Shown here one piece after another: positions 17,423-25,188 of a DNA stretch of 44,219 nucleotides. The stretch is taken from NCBI GenBank assembly GCA_045648165.1, contig JAZRNL010000038.1, forward strand, positions 1-44,219. The letters run 5' to 3'. The translations under genes and the position numbers were made by a program. This DNA comes from RGIG9115 sp045648165 (GTDB lineage: Bacteria; Bacillota; Clostridia; UBA1381). The notes under the pieces are model-generated. The model did no database searches. It was given only the letters and a program-made list of their open reading frames with translations, and had not been told where the DNA came from. The stretch's first letter is position 1, and each line of letters begins with the position of its first letter.

Positions 17423-17451
17423 ATTATATCACGTAAATTTAATTATGTCAA
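17423..17451 (-). promoter_or_regulatory. Consensus promoter of the acyl-CoA synthetase gene
   Basis: Minus-strand TTGACA (17446-17451) and TATAAT (17423-17428) are separated by 17 bp, a perfect sigma-A match. Its -35 lies only 10 bp from the -35 of the divergent DUF1836 promoter, and the junction carries the inverted repeat TCAAG-N8-CTTGA (17448-17465). Confidence 0.88.
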
Positions 17452-17461
17452 GAAAAAATAC

Positions 17462-17490
17462 TTGAAATTTACAAAAATATGTAGTATAAT
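17462..17490 (+). promoter_or_regulatory. Promoter of the DUF1836 gene
   Basis: TTGAAA (17462-17467) and TATAAT (17485-17490) are 17 bp apart. Transcription would start near 17497, which leaves room for the SD at 17508-17512 before the GTG at 17526 and argues against the ATG at 17505 as the start. Confidence 0.82.
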
Positions 17491-17525
17491 TATTATAATG
17501 ATTTATGAAAGGTTGGTTTTTAACC

Positions 17526-18092
17526 GTGTATATTGAAAAAGAAACTCTCGTTTCAGCACTTAATGATATAGAAACTAAATTCAAAAGCTACAGTTTGCCT
17601 AAATGGGATGAGCTTCCTGATATCGAGCTTTATATGGACCAGATAATATCATTACTGGAGAAATATCTTAAGATATATTATGAAACTCTGGGTGCAGAAA
17701 AGACAATAACTTCGTCTATGATTAATAACTACGTTAAACTCGGTACTATTCCTCCGCCCATAAAAAAAAGATATTCAAAAATACACCTTGCATATCTCCT
17801 TGTAGTATGCACACTCAAACAAACCCACGATATGGCAACCATACAGAAAATCATACCAGTTGAACTAAGCGCTGCAGAAGTTGAGCAAACATATACATCC
17901 TTTGTTAAAAACCAGCAAAAGGCTAATTCATATGTAATTGAAAACATCCGCTCAGTTGCCGATCCTATTATCGACCTTGAAGGAAACAATCAGGAAAGAC
18001 TTAACGACATCCTTATACAGCTTTCAACATCCGCAAATATTTTTAAAACCCTCACAGAGGCGCTCACAAAAATACACGAAACTAAAAAATAA
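17526..18092 (+). CDS. DUF1836 protein, probable DNA-binding regulator
   Basis: The 188-residue protein matches the Firmicute DUF1836 pattern. The core ITSSMINNYVKLGTIPPPIKKRYSK resembles the winged-helix region of MerR-like regulators, and is followed by HLAYLLVVCTLKQ. The C-terminal half is helical and lacks a recognisable ligand domain. I prefer the GTG at 17526, preceded by AAAGGTTGG, over the ATG at 17505, which has no SD and only about 8 nt of transcript before it. It is divergent from an acyl-CoA synthetase-like gene and shares an inverted repeat with it; control of that gene, or autoregulation, is inferred. Confidence 0.83.
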   Translation: MYIEKETLVSALNDIETKFKSYSLPKWDELPDIELYMDQIISLLEKYLKIYYETLGAEKTITSSMINNYVKLGTIPPPIKKRYSKIHLAYLLVVCTLKQTHDMATIQKIIPVELSAAEVEQTYTSFVKNQQKANSYVIENIRSVADPIIDLEGNNQERLNDILIQLSTSANIFKTLTEALTKIHETKK

Positions 18093-18123
18093 AGTATTGC
18101 TATATAGCAATACTTTATTTTTT
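18091..18123. terminator. Bidirectional terminator between DUF1836 and nrdJ
   Basis: AAAGTATTGC (18091-18100) and GCAATACTTT (18107-18116) form a 10-bp stem with a TATATA loop. A T-rich tract follows on the plus strand (TATTTTTTTA), and A-rich DNA on the other side gives a shorter U-tract for minus-strand nrdJ transcripts. It overlaps the DUF1836 stop region and lies just 3' of the nrdJ stop. Confidence 0.85.
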
Positions 18124-18124
18124 A

Positions 18125-20395
18125 TTACATACATTTACTCCATCCGCAGTTTTTGCAAATATTGCATCCACCCTCAAATATAAGTTGTTCACCACATTCA
18201 GGGCAAGTAAGTCTTTGCTTGGCATTAGGGGCAACCTTTGGCTCCTCAGGCTCATTCAAAGCAGGCTTTTTAGGCTTACCTTCAAGCTCTTGCTGCACTT
18301 CGTTGTACATATCAAGAAGAGCATTGCCAACTGCCATAGGACAACAAGCACCGGGGCTTGTATCCTTCTTTGTTGCACGCCTTACTGCGTATGAGGGGCA
18401 TGAACCTGATGAATTGAGCTGATCCACAATAGTGTAGATATCAATTCCGCCTCTTGCGCAAATGGAAATCATTCTGGAAAGACCAACCATAAAGTTGTTA
18501 CATCCACCTGTTGAGCCCTTACTGAGATATGCTTCAACAAGTGCACCTGTATTGGGATCAAACAAAGCCAGACAGTGAAGGCTTCCGCAGCCTGTCATAA
18601 GCTTACGCTTCTTTCCTATAACACTATCGCAAACACGAACAATTTCACCTCTTCCCAAACCTTCACCTGCAACAGGAGGCTTCTCCTCGTGGCCCGATGT
18701 ATCAGTAACAAGAATACCTGCGCGTTTACATCCACTTCTGAAAATGGTGATACCCTTTAGTCCCTTTTCGTAAGCATAGATATATAAATCCTCTGTTTCA
18801 TCCACCGTGAATTCTTCGGGAACGTTAACGGTGGAAGAAATAGAAGCATCAATATGCGTCTGCCATACTGACTGCATATCAATTCTTTGCCTGTAGTTCA
18901 AATTCATAGCTGTAACAAAGCACTCAGGAAGCTCTGAATCCTCAGTTATACCATGTTCTTCCATATATTCACGAACAATTTTTGTATATACCTTATAGTA
19001 TACATCCGTTCCATGGAGTGACTCAGTTTTTCTCATATAGTAGTTTGCAAATATAGGCTCTATACCGCCAGTTATTTCAAGCATTGTGCTTAAAGTCCCG
19101 GTAGGCGCGATTGTGAGAAGTTGTGAGTTTCTGAGACCGTATTTTTCTACTGCAGCACGGGTTTCCTCAGTAGTATTATGCATAAAATAGGGTGACTTGA
19201 ATATATCGTCTTTATTATAGTTAGGATATGTTCCGAACTCTTTTGCAAGCTTTGCAGATGTGAGAACTGCAGTATCTGCAAGAACTCCGCCTATTCTGTC
19301 ACAAAGAGCAACAGATTCATCAGAGCCATATCTGATACCAAGACGTATAAGCATATCTCCAAGACCCATTATACCAAGACCAATCTGACGCCAGGAAGAA
19401 ACACTGTTTTGCTGTTCTTCCAAAGGATGAAGAGGCTGACCTTCATCAAGAACTTCATTCAGTGCAACAACTGATTTTGCAACTGCATCCTTAAAGCTTC
19501 CAAAGTCAAATTCCGCATTGTCGGTAAATGAATTATTTACAAAAGCAGAGAGATTAAGACTTCCGAGCAAACAACTGCCACCGGCAGGCAATGGCTCCTC
19601 TGCACAGGGATTAACTCCGGCATATTCAAAATCAGGAGATTCACTAAGAAGATTCCATCCCGAAATTCTGTCCCAGAAAAGTGCACCAGGCTCTGCAAAG
19701 TCCCAGTTGTTCTGCGCAAGCTTTCTAAAAAGCCTTGCAGCGTCAACTTCTTTTTCAACCACTTCACCTGTTGCTTCTCTTTTGTATGAGAGCGTATATG
19801 TCCCGCCATTTTTAACGGCCTCCATAAACTCATCATTTATACGAACAGAAATATTCGCCTTTGTTACCTTTTCAAGGTCTGTTTTTATATCAATAAATTC
19901 TTCGATGTCAGGATGCGAGCAATCCATTGATATCATAAGAGCACCACGTCTGCCATTCTGACCAATCAAAGATGTTGTAAGAGAAAATAAGTCCATAAAG
20001 GAAACTGCGCCGCTTGTTTCTTTTGCCGCATTGTTGATCCGTGCACCTCTGGGGCTAAGCTTTGAAATATCAACCCCGCAACCTCCACCATAACTATAGG
20101 TACGCGCAAGCTTTCTTGCGCAGTCGAAAATATCCTCCAAAGAGTCAGCGGGGGGCTCAATCACATAGCAGTTCGAAAGAGTTATTTTTCTTCCCTGGTT
20201 TTCCGTTCCGCGGTTTGCAAGAATTCTGCCGCCAAACAAAAATTTCTGCTCCTCGATTAATTTTCTGACATCCTTATTACCACCACTTACACGGTCGAGC
20301 CACTGGTCGAATGTCTCACCGTTAAAGCAGTACTTATTTTTCCAAATGTCTGCACCCAAGGTGTTTTCTTTTCCTAACCATTGTTCAAGTTTCAT
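18125..20395 (-). CDS. nrdJ: Adenosylcobalamin-dependent ribonucleotide reductase (class II)
   Basis: This 756-residue NrdJ reduces ribonucleotides to deoxyribonucleotides with an adenosylcobalamin-generated thiyl radical. Visible are the N-terminal redox cysteine region (TLSNCYVIEP), the YSYGGGCGVDISKL loop, the active-site segment NPCAEEPLPAGGSCLLGSLN, IAPTGTLSTMLEITGGIEP, and a C-terminal zinc ribbon (CPECGE ... CNICKNCG) that in the family carries the redox relay. The start is the ATG at 20395 behind AAAGGTG. It has its own promoter and two NrdR-like boxes. No other nrd gene is in the window; no cobalamin riboswitch fits in the short leader. Confidence 0.97.
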   Translation of the reverse strand: MKLEQWLGKENTLGADIWKNKYCFNGETFDQWLDRVSGGNKDVRKLIEEQKFLFGGRILANRGTENQGRKITLSNCYVIEPPADSLEDIFDCARKLARTYSYGGGCGVDISKLSPRGARINNAAKETSGAVSFMDLFSLTTSLIGQNGRRGALMISMDCSHPDIEEFIDIKTDLEKVTKANISVRINDEFMEAVKNGGTYTLSYKREATGEVVEKEVDAARLFRKLAQNNWDFAEPGALFWDRISGWNLLSESPDFEYAGVNPCAEEPLPAGGSCLLGSLNLSAFVNNSFTDNAEFDFGSFKDAVAKSVVALNEVLDEGQPLHPLEEQQNSVSSWRQIGLGIMGLGDMLIRLGIRYGSDESVALCDRIGGVLADTAVLTSAKLAKEFGTYPNYNKDDIFKSPYFMHNTTEETRAAVEKYGLRNSQLLTIAPTGTLSTMLEITGGIEPIFANYYMRKTESLHGTDVYYKVYTKIVREYMEEHGITEDSELPECFVTAMNLNYRQRIDMQSVWQTHIDASISSTVNVPEEFTVDETEDLYIYAYEKGLKGITIFRSGCKRAGILVTDTSGHEEKPPVAGEGLGRGEIVRVCDSVIGKKRKLMTGCGSLHCLALFDPNTGALVEAYLSKGSTGGCNNFMVGLSRMISICARGGIDIYTIVDQLNSSGSCPSYAVRRATKKDTSPGACCPMAVGNALLDMYNEVQQELEGKPKKPALNEPEEPKVAPNAKQRLTCPECGEQLIFEGGCNICKNCGWSKCM

Positions 20396-20412
20396 TTTCT
20401 TCACCTTTATAT

Positions 20413-20428
20413 ATACAATATTTTGTAA
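20413..20428. promoter_or_regulatory. NrdR-like box, proximal
   Basis: ATACAATATTTTGTAA matches about 12 of 16 positions of the NrdR consensus (acaCwAtATaTwGtgt), including the C-w and w-G cores. Its centre is exactly 32 bp from the stronger box, the usual three-helical-turn spacing of NrdR sites. It lies between the nrdJ start site and its ribosome-binding site. Confidence 0.6.
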
Positions 20429-20467
20429 AAAATAACAACCCGTACCACTATATATTGTGGTACGGGT
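20424..20467 (-). terminator. Terminator-like hairpin after pfkB, overlapping the nrdJ start region
   Basis: ACCCGTACCAC (20438-20448) and GTGGTACGGGT (20457-20467) form a perfect 11-bp stem with an 8-nt loop, followed on the minus strand by TTGTTATTTTTT (to 20426). This is a good terminator for the upstream pfkB transcript, which ends at 20516. The same hairpin is at the 5' end of the nrdJ transcript and its loop plus inner stem is the NrdR box. Confidence 0.75.
20445..20460. promoter_or_regulatory. NrdR box, distal and strong
   Basis: CCACTATATATTGTGG matches 14 of 16 consensus positions with the symmetric core CACTATATATTGTG intact. It lies just downstream of the nrdJ -10, so bound NrdR would block initiation. 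NrdR is the ATP/dATP-sensing repressor of ribonucleotide reductase genes; its gene is not in this window. Confidence 0.8.
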
Positions 20468-20470
20468 ATA

Positions 20471-20499
20471 ATTATACATACACCGACACTAAAAGTCAA
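20471..20499 (-). promoter_or_regulatory. nrdJ promoter
   Basis: Minus-strand -35 TTGACT (20494-20499) and -10 TATAAT (20471-20476) are 17 bp apart. Initiation is expected near 20464, giving a leader of about 70 nt that contains both NrdR-like boxes. Confidence 0.82.
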
Positions 20500-20515
20500 T
20501 AGTTTTTTTGTTTTG

Positions 20516-21409
20516 TTAACAAAGTGTAATAATTGACATTTTATCTGCGAGCCACGGTGAAAATGCAGTGGCACTTCCGGCTGCACTGCCAAGGGTATGT
20601 GCAAAGGAATAGTCACCCTTTTCTATGTATCCTGCAATAAACCCAGCAACCATAGAATCACCGGCTCCAACAGAATTTACAAGTGTACCCTCTGCAGATT
20701 TTCTTATATGTACTCTTCCCCCTTCATCAACAAGAAGGGAGCCTTTTTCTGCCATTGAAACAAGTACATTTTTTGCACCCATTTCTTTTAATTTACTTGC
20801 ATATACTATAACCTCATCTGTTTCGGTGATATTACAACCAAAAAGGTCTCCAAGCTCTTCAAGATTAGGTTTTATAAGAAAGGGCTTGAAGGGAAGAATT
20901 TTTAAAAGCAATTCACCCGTTGTATCCGCAATAAGCTTCACGCCTTTATCCTTTGTATATTCCGCGATTTTTGCATAAATATTCTTATCAATACCTGATG
21001 GGACACTTCCGGCTATCACAAGGAAATCACCATTTTTCAGATTATCGAGTTTTTTCATAAAATCAGATACTGCATCTTCAGTAATTACAGGTCCGTTTCC
21101 GTTGATATCGGTTTCACCACCGTGGCGTAGCTTCACATTTATTCTTGTTGTACCCTCACGAAGCTTTACAAAATCGCAATTAATACCTGTTTTCGAGAGG
21201 GAATTTACTATTTCATCACCAACAAACCCTGCAACAAAGCCCATAGCAGTAGATTTATGACCCAGGGTGTTTAAAACATAGGAAACATTTATACCCTTGC
21301 CACCGCAATAAATTTCTTCACCAACAGAGCGGTTTATTTCACCTGCTTTAAAAGTATCCAACTTCATAGTGTAGTCAAGTGCTGGATTGAACGTTACTGT
21401 GTATATCAT
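20516..21409 (-). CDS. fruK: PfkB-family sugar-phosphate kinase, probably 1-phosphofructokinase
   Basis: The 297-residue ribokinase-fold enzyme has the N-terminal signature NPALDYTMKLDTFKAGE and EIYCGGKGINVSYVLNTLG, both typical of the FruK/LacC branch. The catalytic anion hole is VNSVGAGDSMVAGFIAGY near residue 240. FruK phosphorylates fructose-1-P to fructose-1,6-bisphosphate; tagatose-6-P kinase (LacC) is the main alternative. There is no fructose PTS or FruR neighbour, so the substrate is uncertain. The ATG at 21409 follows CAGGAGAA. It ends the MazG-like-to-pfkB operon, before a terminator, and lies behind phosphoglucomutase. Confidence 0.83.
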   Translation of the reverse strand: MIYTVTFNPALDYTMKLDTFKAGEINRSVGEEIYCGGKGINVSYVLNTLGHKSTAMGFVAGFVGDEIVNSLSKTGINCDFVKLREGTTRINVKLRHGGETDINGNGPVITEDAVSDFMKKLDNLKNGDFLVIAGSVPSGIDKNIYAKIAEYTKDKGVKLIADTTGELLLKILPFKPFLIKPNLEELGDLFGCNITETDEVIVYASKLKEMGAKNVLVSMAEKGSLLVDEGGRVHIRKSAEGTLVNSVGAGDSMVAGFIAGYIEKGDYSFAHTLGSAAGSATAFSPWLADKMSIITLC

Positions 21410-21463
21410 AAAATTCTCCTGAATAAGGATGTTGAACATACGAACAACAGCCTTTAAATTTAT

Positions 21464-23104
21464 TTAATTAAGTCCGGCAAGGTTAAGTGCGAATTTTTTG
21501 ATTTCAGCCTCTCTTGCCTCTGCCTCTTCATAGGTTTTACCAACGGCATTGATATATACTTTTATTTTAGGCTCAGTGCCGGAAGGACGTACGATAAAGC
21601 TTTCGCCTTTTTCAAGTTCATAACTTAATATATCGGATTTAGGAAGTCCTGTATCGTCTAAAAGATAGTCTGTAACCTTGGTAACACCGGATACATTTCC
21701 GCCTCTTGCTCTTAAGTCAGACATGATAGTCTTAATTTTTTCAGCACCATCCAAACCTTTGAGTTCTGCTGAAAACACTCCTTCTTTATAGTAGCCATAC
21801 TCAGCATAAATTTCCATAAGTCTGTCGTAAAGAGTTTTTCCTTGTTTGGAGTAGAACACTGCCATTTCAGAAATGAGCATTGAAGCAACAACAGCGTCTT
21901 TATCCCTTGCATATGTGCCTACGAGATATCCGTAGCTTTCCTCAAAGCCGAGAATAAATGTGTTAGAACCAGTTGTTTCAAACTCATAAATCTTTTCACC
22001 TATAAATTTGAAGCCTGTTAAAACATCGATATATCTGATATTTTTTGTTTCACAAATCTTCTTAACAAGGCGTGAGGAAACAATGGTAGAAATAACAGCA
22101 CCATTTGCCGGAACCCCGGGTTGCGAAAGAAGATAATCAGCAAGAAGAACACCAACCTGGTTACCAGTCATTGTAACATATTCACCTGTTGAACTGCGAA
22201 GAACAATACCTACACGGTCACTGTCAGGGTCTGTTCCGATTATTAGGTCACAGTTATTCTCTTTAGCAATTTCAATTGCTTTAGTAAAACACTCTTTATT
22301 TTCAGGGTTTGGTGATTTTACCGTAGGGAAATCACCATCTGGTTCCAGTTGTTCTTCAACAAGGAGTACGTCTTCAAAACCGGAACGCTTAAGAATTTCA
22401 CGAACAGGAATATTACCTGAACCGTGAAGAGGTGTATAAACAAGCTTAAATCCCTTTTTATCAAGGTCTTTATTCCGACGTTGTGCAAGAACATTTTCAT
22501 AATAAGCCTCATCAACCTCACTGCCAATTATAATAGGTTTATTATCTGACTCGCAAGGTACATTAAAGGGGTCAACCTTACCAATAAACTCAAGGACCTT
22601 ATCAGCCGCCTCGGGAGGAAGCTGTCCGCCGTCACCAAAATATGCTTTATATCCGTTATACTCCTTCGGATTGTGACTTGCAGTAATACCCACACCTGCA
22701 AAACATCCAAGATGCCTTATTGCAAATGAAAGCATAGGGATGGGACGAAGTGAGTCGAAAAGGTAGGTTTTTATACCGTTCGCAACAAAAATTGCAGCAG
22801 TATGCTCAGAAAAAGCACGAGAGTTATTGCGAGAATCGTGAGCTATAACTACTCCCCTTTCCATAGCTTCCTTACCTTCGCTTTTTATATACTCGGCAAG
22901 ACCCTGAGTAGCCTGTCCTACCACGTATTTGTTCATACGGTTTGTTCCTGCACCCATAACACCACGAAGTCCGGCAGTGCCGAACTTAAGGGAAGAATAA
23001 AATCTGTCTTTTATCTCATTTTCGTCTGTTATGGCTTTGAGTTCCTGAACAGTTTCGCTGTCGGACTTTTCAAGCCAGAGCTCATATTCTTTCATATAAT
23101 CCAT
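21464..23104 (-). CDS. pgcA: Phosphoglucomutase/phosphomannomutase (alpha-D-phosphohexomutase)
   Basis: The 546-residue enzyme interconverts glucose-1-P and glucose-6-P (and perhaps mannose phosphates). The four family motifs are present: the phosphoserine loop GVGITASHNPKEYNGYKAY (about residues 135-153), the Mg loop IIGTDPDSDRVG (about 287-298), the sugar-binding GFEESYGYLVG (about 383-393) and the phosphate-binding RPSGTEPKIKVY near the C-terminus. The length fits the Bacillus PgcA subgroup. AGGAG precedes the ATG. It supplies glucose-1-P for UDP-glucose and glycogen or envelope precursors; the adjacent PfkB kinase also acts on hexose phosphates. Confidence 0.93.
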   Translation of the reverse strand: MDYMKEYELWLEKSDSETVQELKAITDENEIKDRFYSSLKFGTAGLRGVMGAGTNRMNKYVVGQATQGLAEYIKSEGKEAMERGVVIAHDSRNNSRAFSEHTAAIFVANGIKTYLFDSLRPIPMLSFAIRHLGCFAGVGITASHNPKEYNGYKAYFGDGGQLPPEAADKVLEFIGKVDPFNVPCESDNKPIIIGSEVDEAYYENVLAQRRNKDLDKKGFKLVYTPLHGSGNIPVREILKRSGFEDVLLVEEQLEPDGDFPTVKSPNPENKECFTKAIEIAKENNCDLIIGTDPDSDRVGIVLRSSTGEYVTMTGNQVGVLLADYLLSQPGVPANGAVISTIVSSRLVKKICETKNIRYIDVLTGFKFIGEKIYEFETTGSNTFILGFEESYGYLVGTYARDKDAVVASMLISEMAVFYSKQGKTLYDRLMEIYAEYGYYKEGVFSAELKGLDGAEKIKTIMSDLRARGGNVSGVTKVTDYLLDDTGLPKSDILSYELEKGESFIVRPSGTEPKIKVYINAVGKTYEEAEAREAEIKKFALNLAGLN

Positions 23105-23125
23105 ATATATTCTCCTTATTCAGGC

Positions 23126-23326
23126 TTACTTTGAAGCAAGATAATTGTTGATATCTTCAATAAGCTTATCTGCATCTGCTCCATGCACCTGACATGCCAT
23201 TTCTATTGTTTCACCACTGGCAGAAGGGCAGCCGAGACAGTGCATTCCAATTTCAAGAAAGAATTTAGCTGTTCCCATATCCATATTGAGAACGTCCATA
23301 ATAATCATATCCTTAGTTACTTTCAT
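23126..23326 (-). CDS. DUF1858 domain protein
   Basis: The 66-residue protein begins KVTKDMIIMDVLN and carries MHCLGCPSASGETIEMAC, the CxxC (C30, C33) pattern of the DUF1858 domain. In this family the fold is a small helical bundle with sequence likeness to the hybrid-cluster/YlaN-type metal-binding modules. No enzymatic role is known to me; a redox or metal-sensing function is inference. It has a strong AGAAAGGAA SD and lies between ftsH and pgcA in the same operon, with a weak CGGG/CCCG hairpin (23363-23375) in the gap before it. Confidence 0.88.
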   Translation of the reverse strand: MKVTKDMIIMDVLNMDMGTAKFFLEIGMHCLGCPSASGETIEMACQVHGADADKLIEDINNYLASK

Positions 23327-23379
23327 TTCACATATTCCTTTCTGATTTTAAATTTATAAACACGGGCTGAACCCGATAT

Positions 23380-25176
23380 TTAACTGTTCATACAAGCAGT
23401 AAACTGCTCGCCATTAATTGTTTCTTCTTTAATAAGGAGTTCAGCTACTGAAACAAGCTTATCATTATTAGCCTCAAGAAGCTTCTTTGCCGCTTCGTAG
23501 CGCTCTGACATAATTGCTTTAACCTCCGCATCGATAGATGACGCTGTTTCCTCAGAATATTTCTGTGAATGTGCAAAATCGCGTCCAAGAAAAACTTCTT
23601 CATCAGAATGATAGGAAACTGGTCCGATTTTCGTACTCATACCGTAGCGTACAACCATATCACGTGCAATCTCTGTTGCACGTTCCAAGTCATTGGAAGC
23701 GCCTGTTGTTATATCATCAGAAGTAAGTTCTTCTGCAACTCTGCCCCCCAAAAGAACAACAATCCTATCGAGCATTTCATTTCGAGTAATATACATTGAA
23801 TCCTCTTTAGGGAAATACATTGTATATCCTCCCGCTCTGCCCCTGGGTATAATTGAAACCTGGTTCACTACAGAGAATTTATCAACGATATGTGCAAGCA
23901 CCGCATGACCTGCTTCGTGAAATGCAGTAAGGCGCTTTTCGCTATCAGAGATAACACGGGAGCGTTTTTCACTACCTATCATAACCTTAACATTTGCATC
24001 ATCAAGGTCTTCCTGTTTTATTTCAGCATGCTCACGTCGTGCTGCAAAAATTGCAGCTTCATTCATAACATTCTCAAGGTCAGCACCTGAATAACCGGCT
24101 GTTGTTTTAGCTAAAGTTTCAAGACTTACCTCATCAGCTAACGGTTTGTTTTTTGTGTGAACCTTAAGGATTTCCTCTCGGCCGCGGACATCAGGCAACG
24201 AAACTACAACCTGTCTGTCAAAACGGCCGGGGCGTAAAAGAGCAGGGTCAAGAATGTCAGGTCGGTTTGTTGCCGCGATCATAATAACACCTTCATTTTT
24301 ACCAAATCCGTCCATTTCAACAAGCAGCTGATTTAGTGTTTGTTCACGTTCGTCATGACCTCCACCCATTCCAGCTCCACGCTTTCTTCCTACTGCATCA
24401 ATTTCGTCGATAAATATAATACATGGCTTGTTCTTTTTAGCTTGGTTAAAAAGATCACGAACTCTTGAAGCTCCAACACCAACATAAAGCTCCACAAAAT
24501 CAGAACCACTAATTGAGAAAAATGGGACTCCTGCCTCACCGGCAACAGCACGCGCCAGCAATGTTTTACCTGTACCGGGAGGTCCCACAAGCAGTATACC
24601 CTTTGGAATACGTGCACCAAGAGCAATAAATTTCTGAGGGTTTTTCAAAAAATCCACAAGTTCTTCAAGCTCTGCCTTTTCTTCAACCGCACCGGCAACT
24701 TCCGAAAACTTCACCTTATCCTTATCACCCGGATTTTCAATTCTTGCAGGGGTTTTTGTAAAACCATTATTCTTTCCACCACGGGTAGAAACAAACATTG
24801 AAATAAATAATAATATTATAATTACGGAAGTAATTATATTGAAAATACTTCCAATGGGAATCCCTTTACCTGCCGCTTCCTGAACAAGAGTCCCTGCCAA
24901 CATTTGCTTTGAAATTTCTTCGCCACAATCCGAATACAATGCATCGTGGGACGGGATATTTACCTTAACAGGTGATGTTTCGGAATTTTTTATATAATAA
25001 GTAATTTCATTATCATCAATCACCATTTTGGAAACGTTACTATTGTTTATCTCTTTAACAAACTGTGAATAGGTTACTCGTTTAGTTTGAAAAGGTGATT
25101 GAACTATAAAACTGATGACCATAAAAATCAGCATCATCACAATCCAGGAGCTAAGTCCTTTAAATTTTTTCTGCAA
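23380..25176 (-). CDS. ftsH: ATP-dependent zinc metalloprotease FtsH
   Basis: This membrane-anchored AAA+ protease degrades misfolded membrane and short-lived cytosolic proteins. The 598-residue protein has two N-terminal membrane segments (about 8-27 and 107-127) around a short extracytoplasmic domain, Walker A VGPPGTGKT (about 195), Walker B CIIFIDEIDAVG, the second region of homology ending in RPGRFDRQV, and the zinc-binding HEAGH (about 424). The start is TTG at 25176, 9 nt after AGGAGG. The tilS stop TAG overlaps that SD. FtsH next to TilS is a conserved Firmicute arrangement, but the hpt gene usually between them is missing. Confidence 0.97.
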   Translation of the reverse strand: MQKKFKGLSSWIVMMLIFMVISFIVQSPFQTKRVTYSQFVKEINNSNVSKMVIDDNEITYYIKNSETSPVKVNIPSHDALYSDCGEEISKQMLAGTLVQEAAGKGIPIGSIFNIITSVIIILLFISMFVSTRGGKNNGFTKTPARIENPGDKDKVKFSEVAGAVEEKAELEELVDFLKNPQKFIALGARIPKGILLVGPPGTGKTLLARAVAGEAGVPFFSISGSDFVELYVGVGASRVRDLFNQAKKNKPCIIFIDEIDAVGRKRGAGMGGGHDEREQTLNQLLVEMDGFGKNEGVIMIAATNRPDILDPALLRPGRFDRQVVVSLPDVRGREEILKVHTKNKPLADEVSLETLAKTTAGYSGADLENVMNEAAIFAARREHAEIKQEDLDDANVKVMIGSEKRSRVISDSEKRLTAFHEAGHAVLAHIVDKFSVVNQVSIIPRGRAGGYTMYFPKEDSMYITRNEMLDRIVVLLGGRVAEELTSDDITTGASNDLERATEIARDMVVRYGMSTKIGPVSYHSDEEVFLGRDFAHSQKYSEETASSIDAEVKAIMSERYEAAKKLLEANNDKLVSVAELLIKEETINGEQFTACMNS

Positions 25177-25188
25177 ATGCTACGCCTC

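Noticed and set aside
20396..20470. Cobalamin riboswitch before the B12-dependent nrdJ
   Set aside because: The leader is about 70 nt, far too short, and lacks the B12-box; the dyad there is better explained as an NrdR box and terminator.
23363..23375. Terminator between ftsH and the DUF1858 gene
   Set aside because: The stem CGGG/CCCG is only 4 bp and the following sequence is not a U-tract; the genes look cotranscribed.
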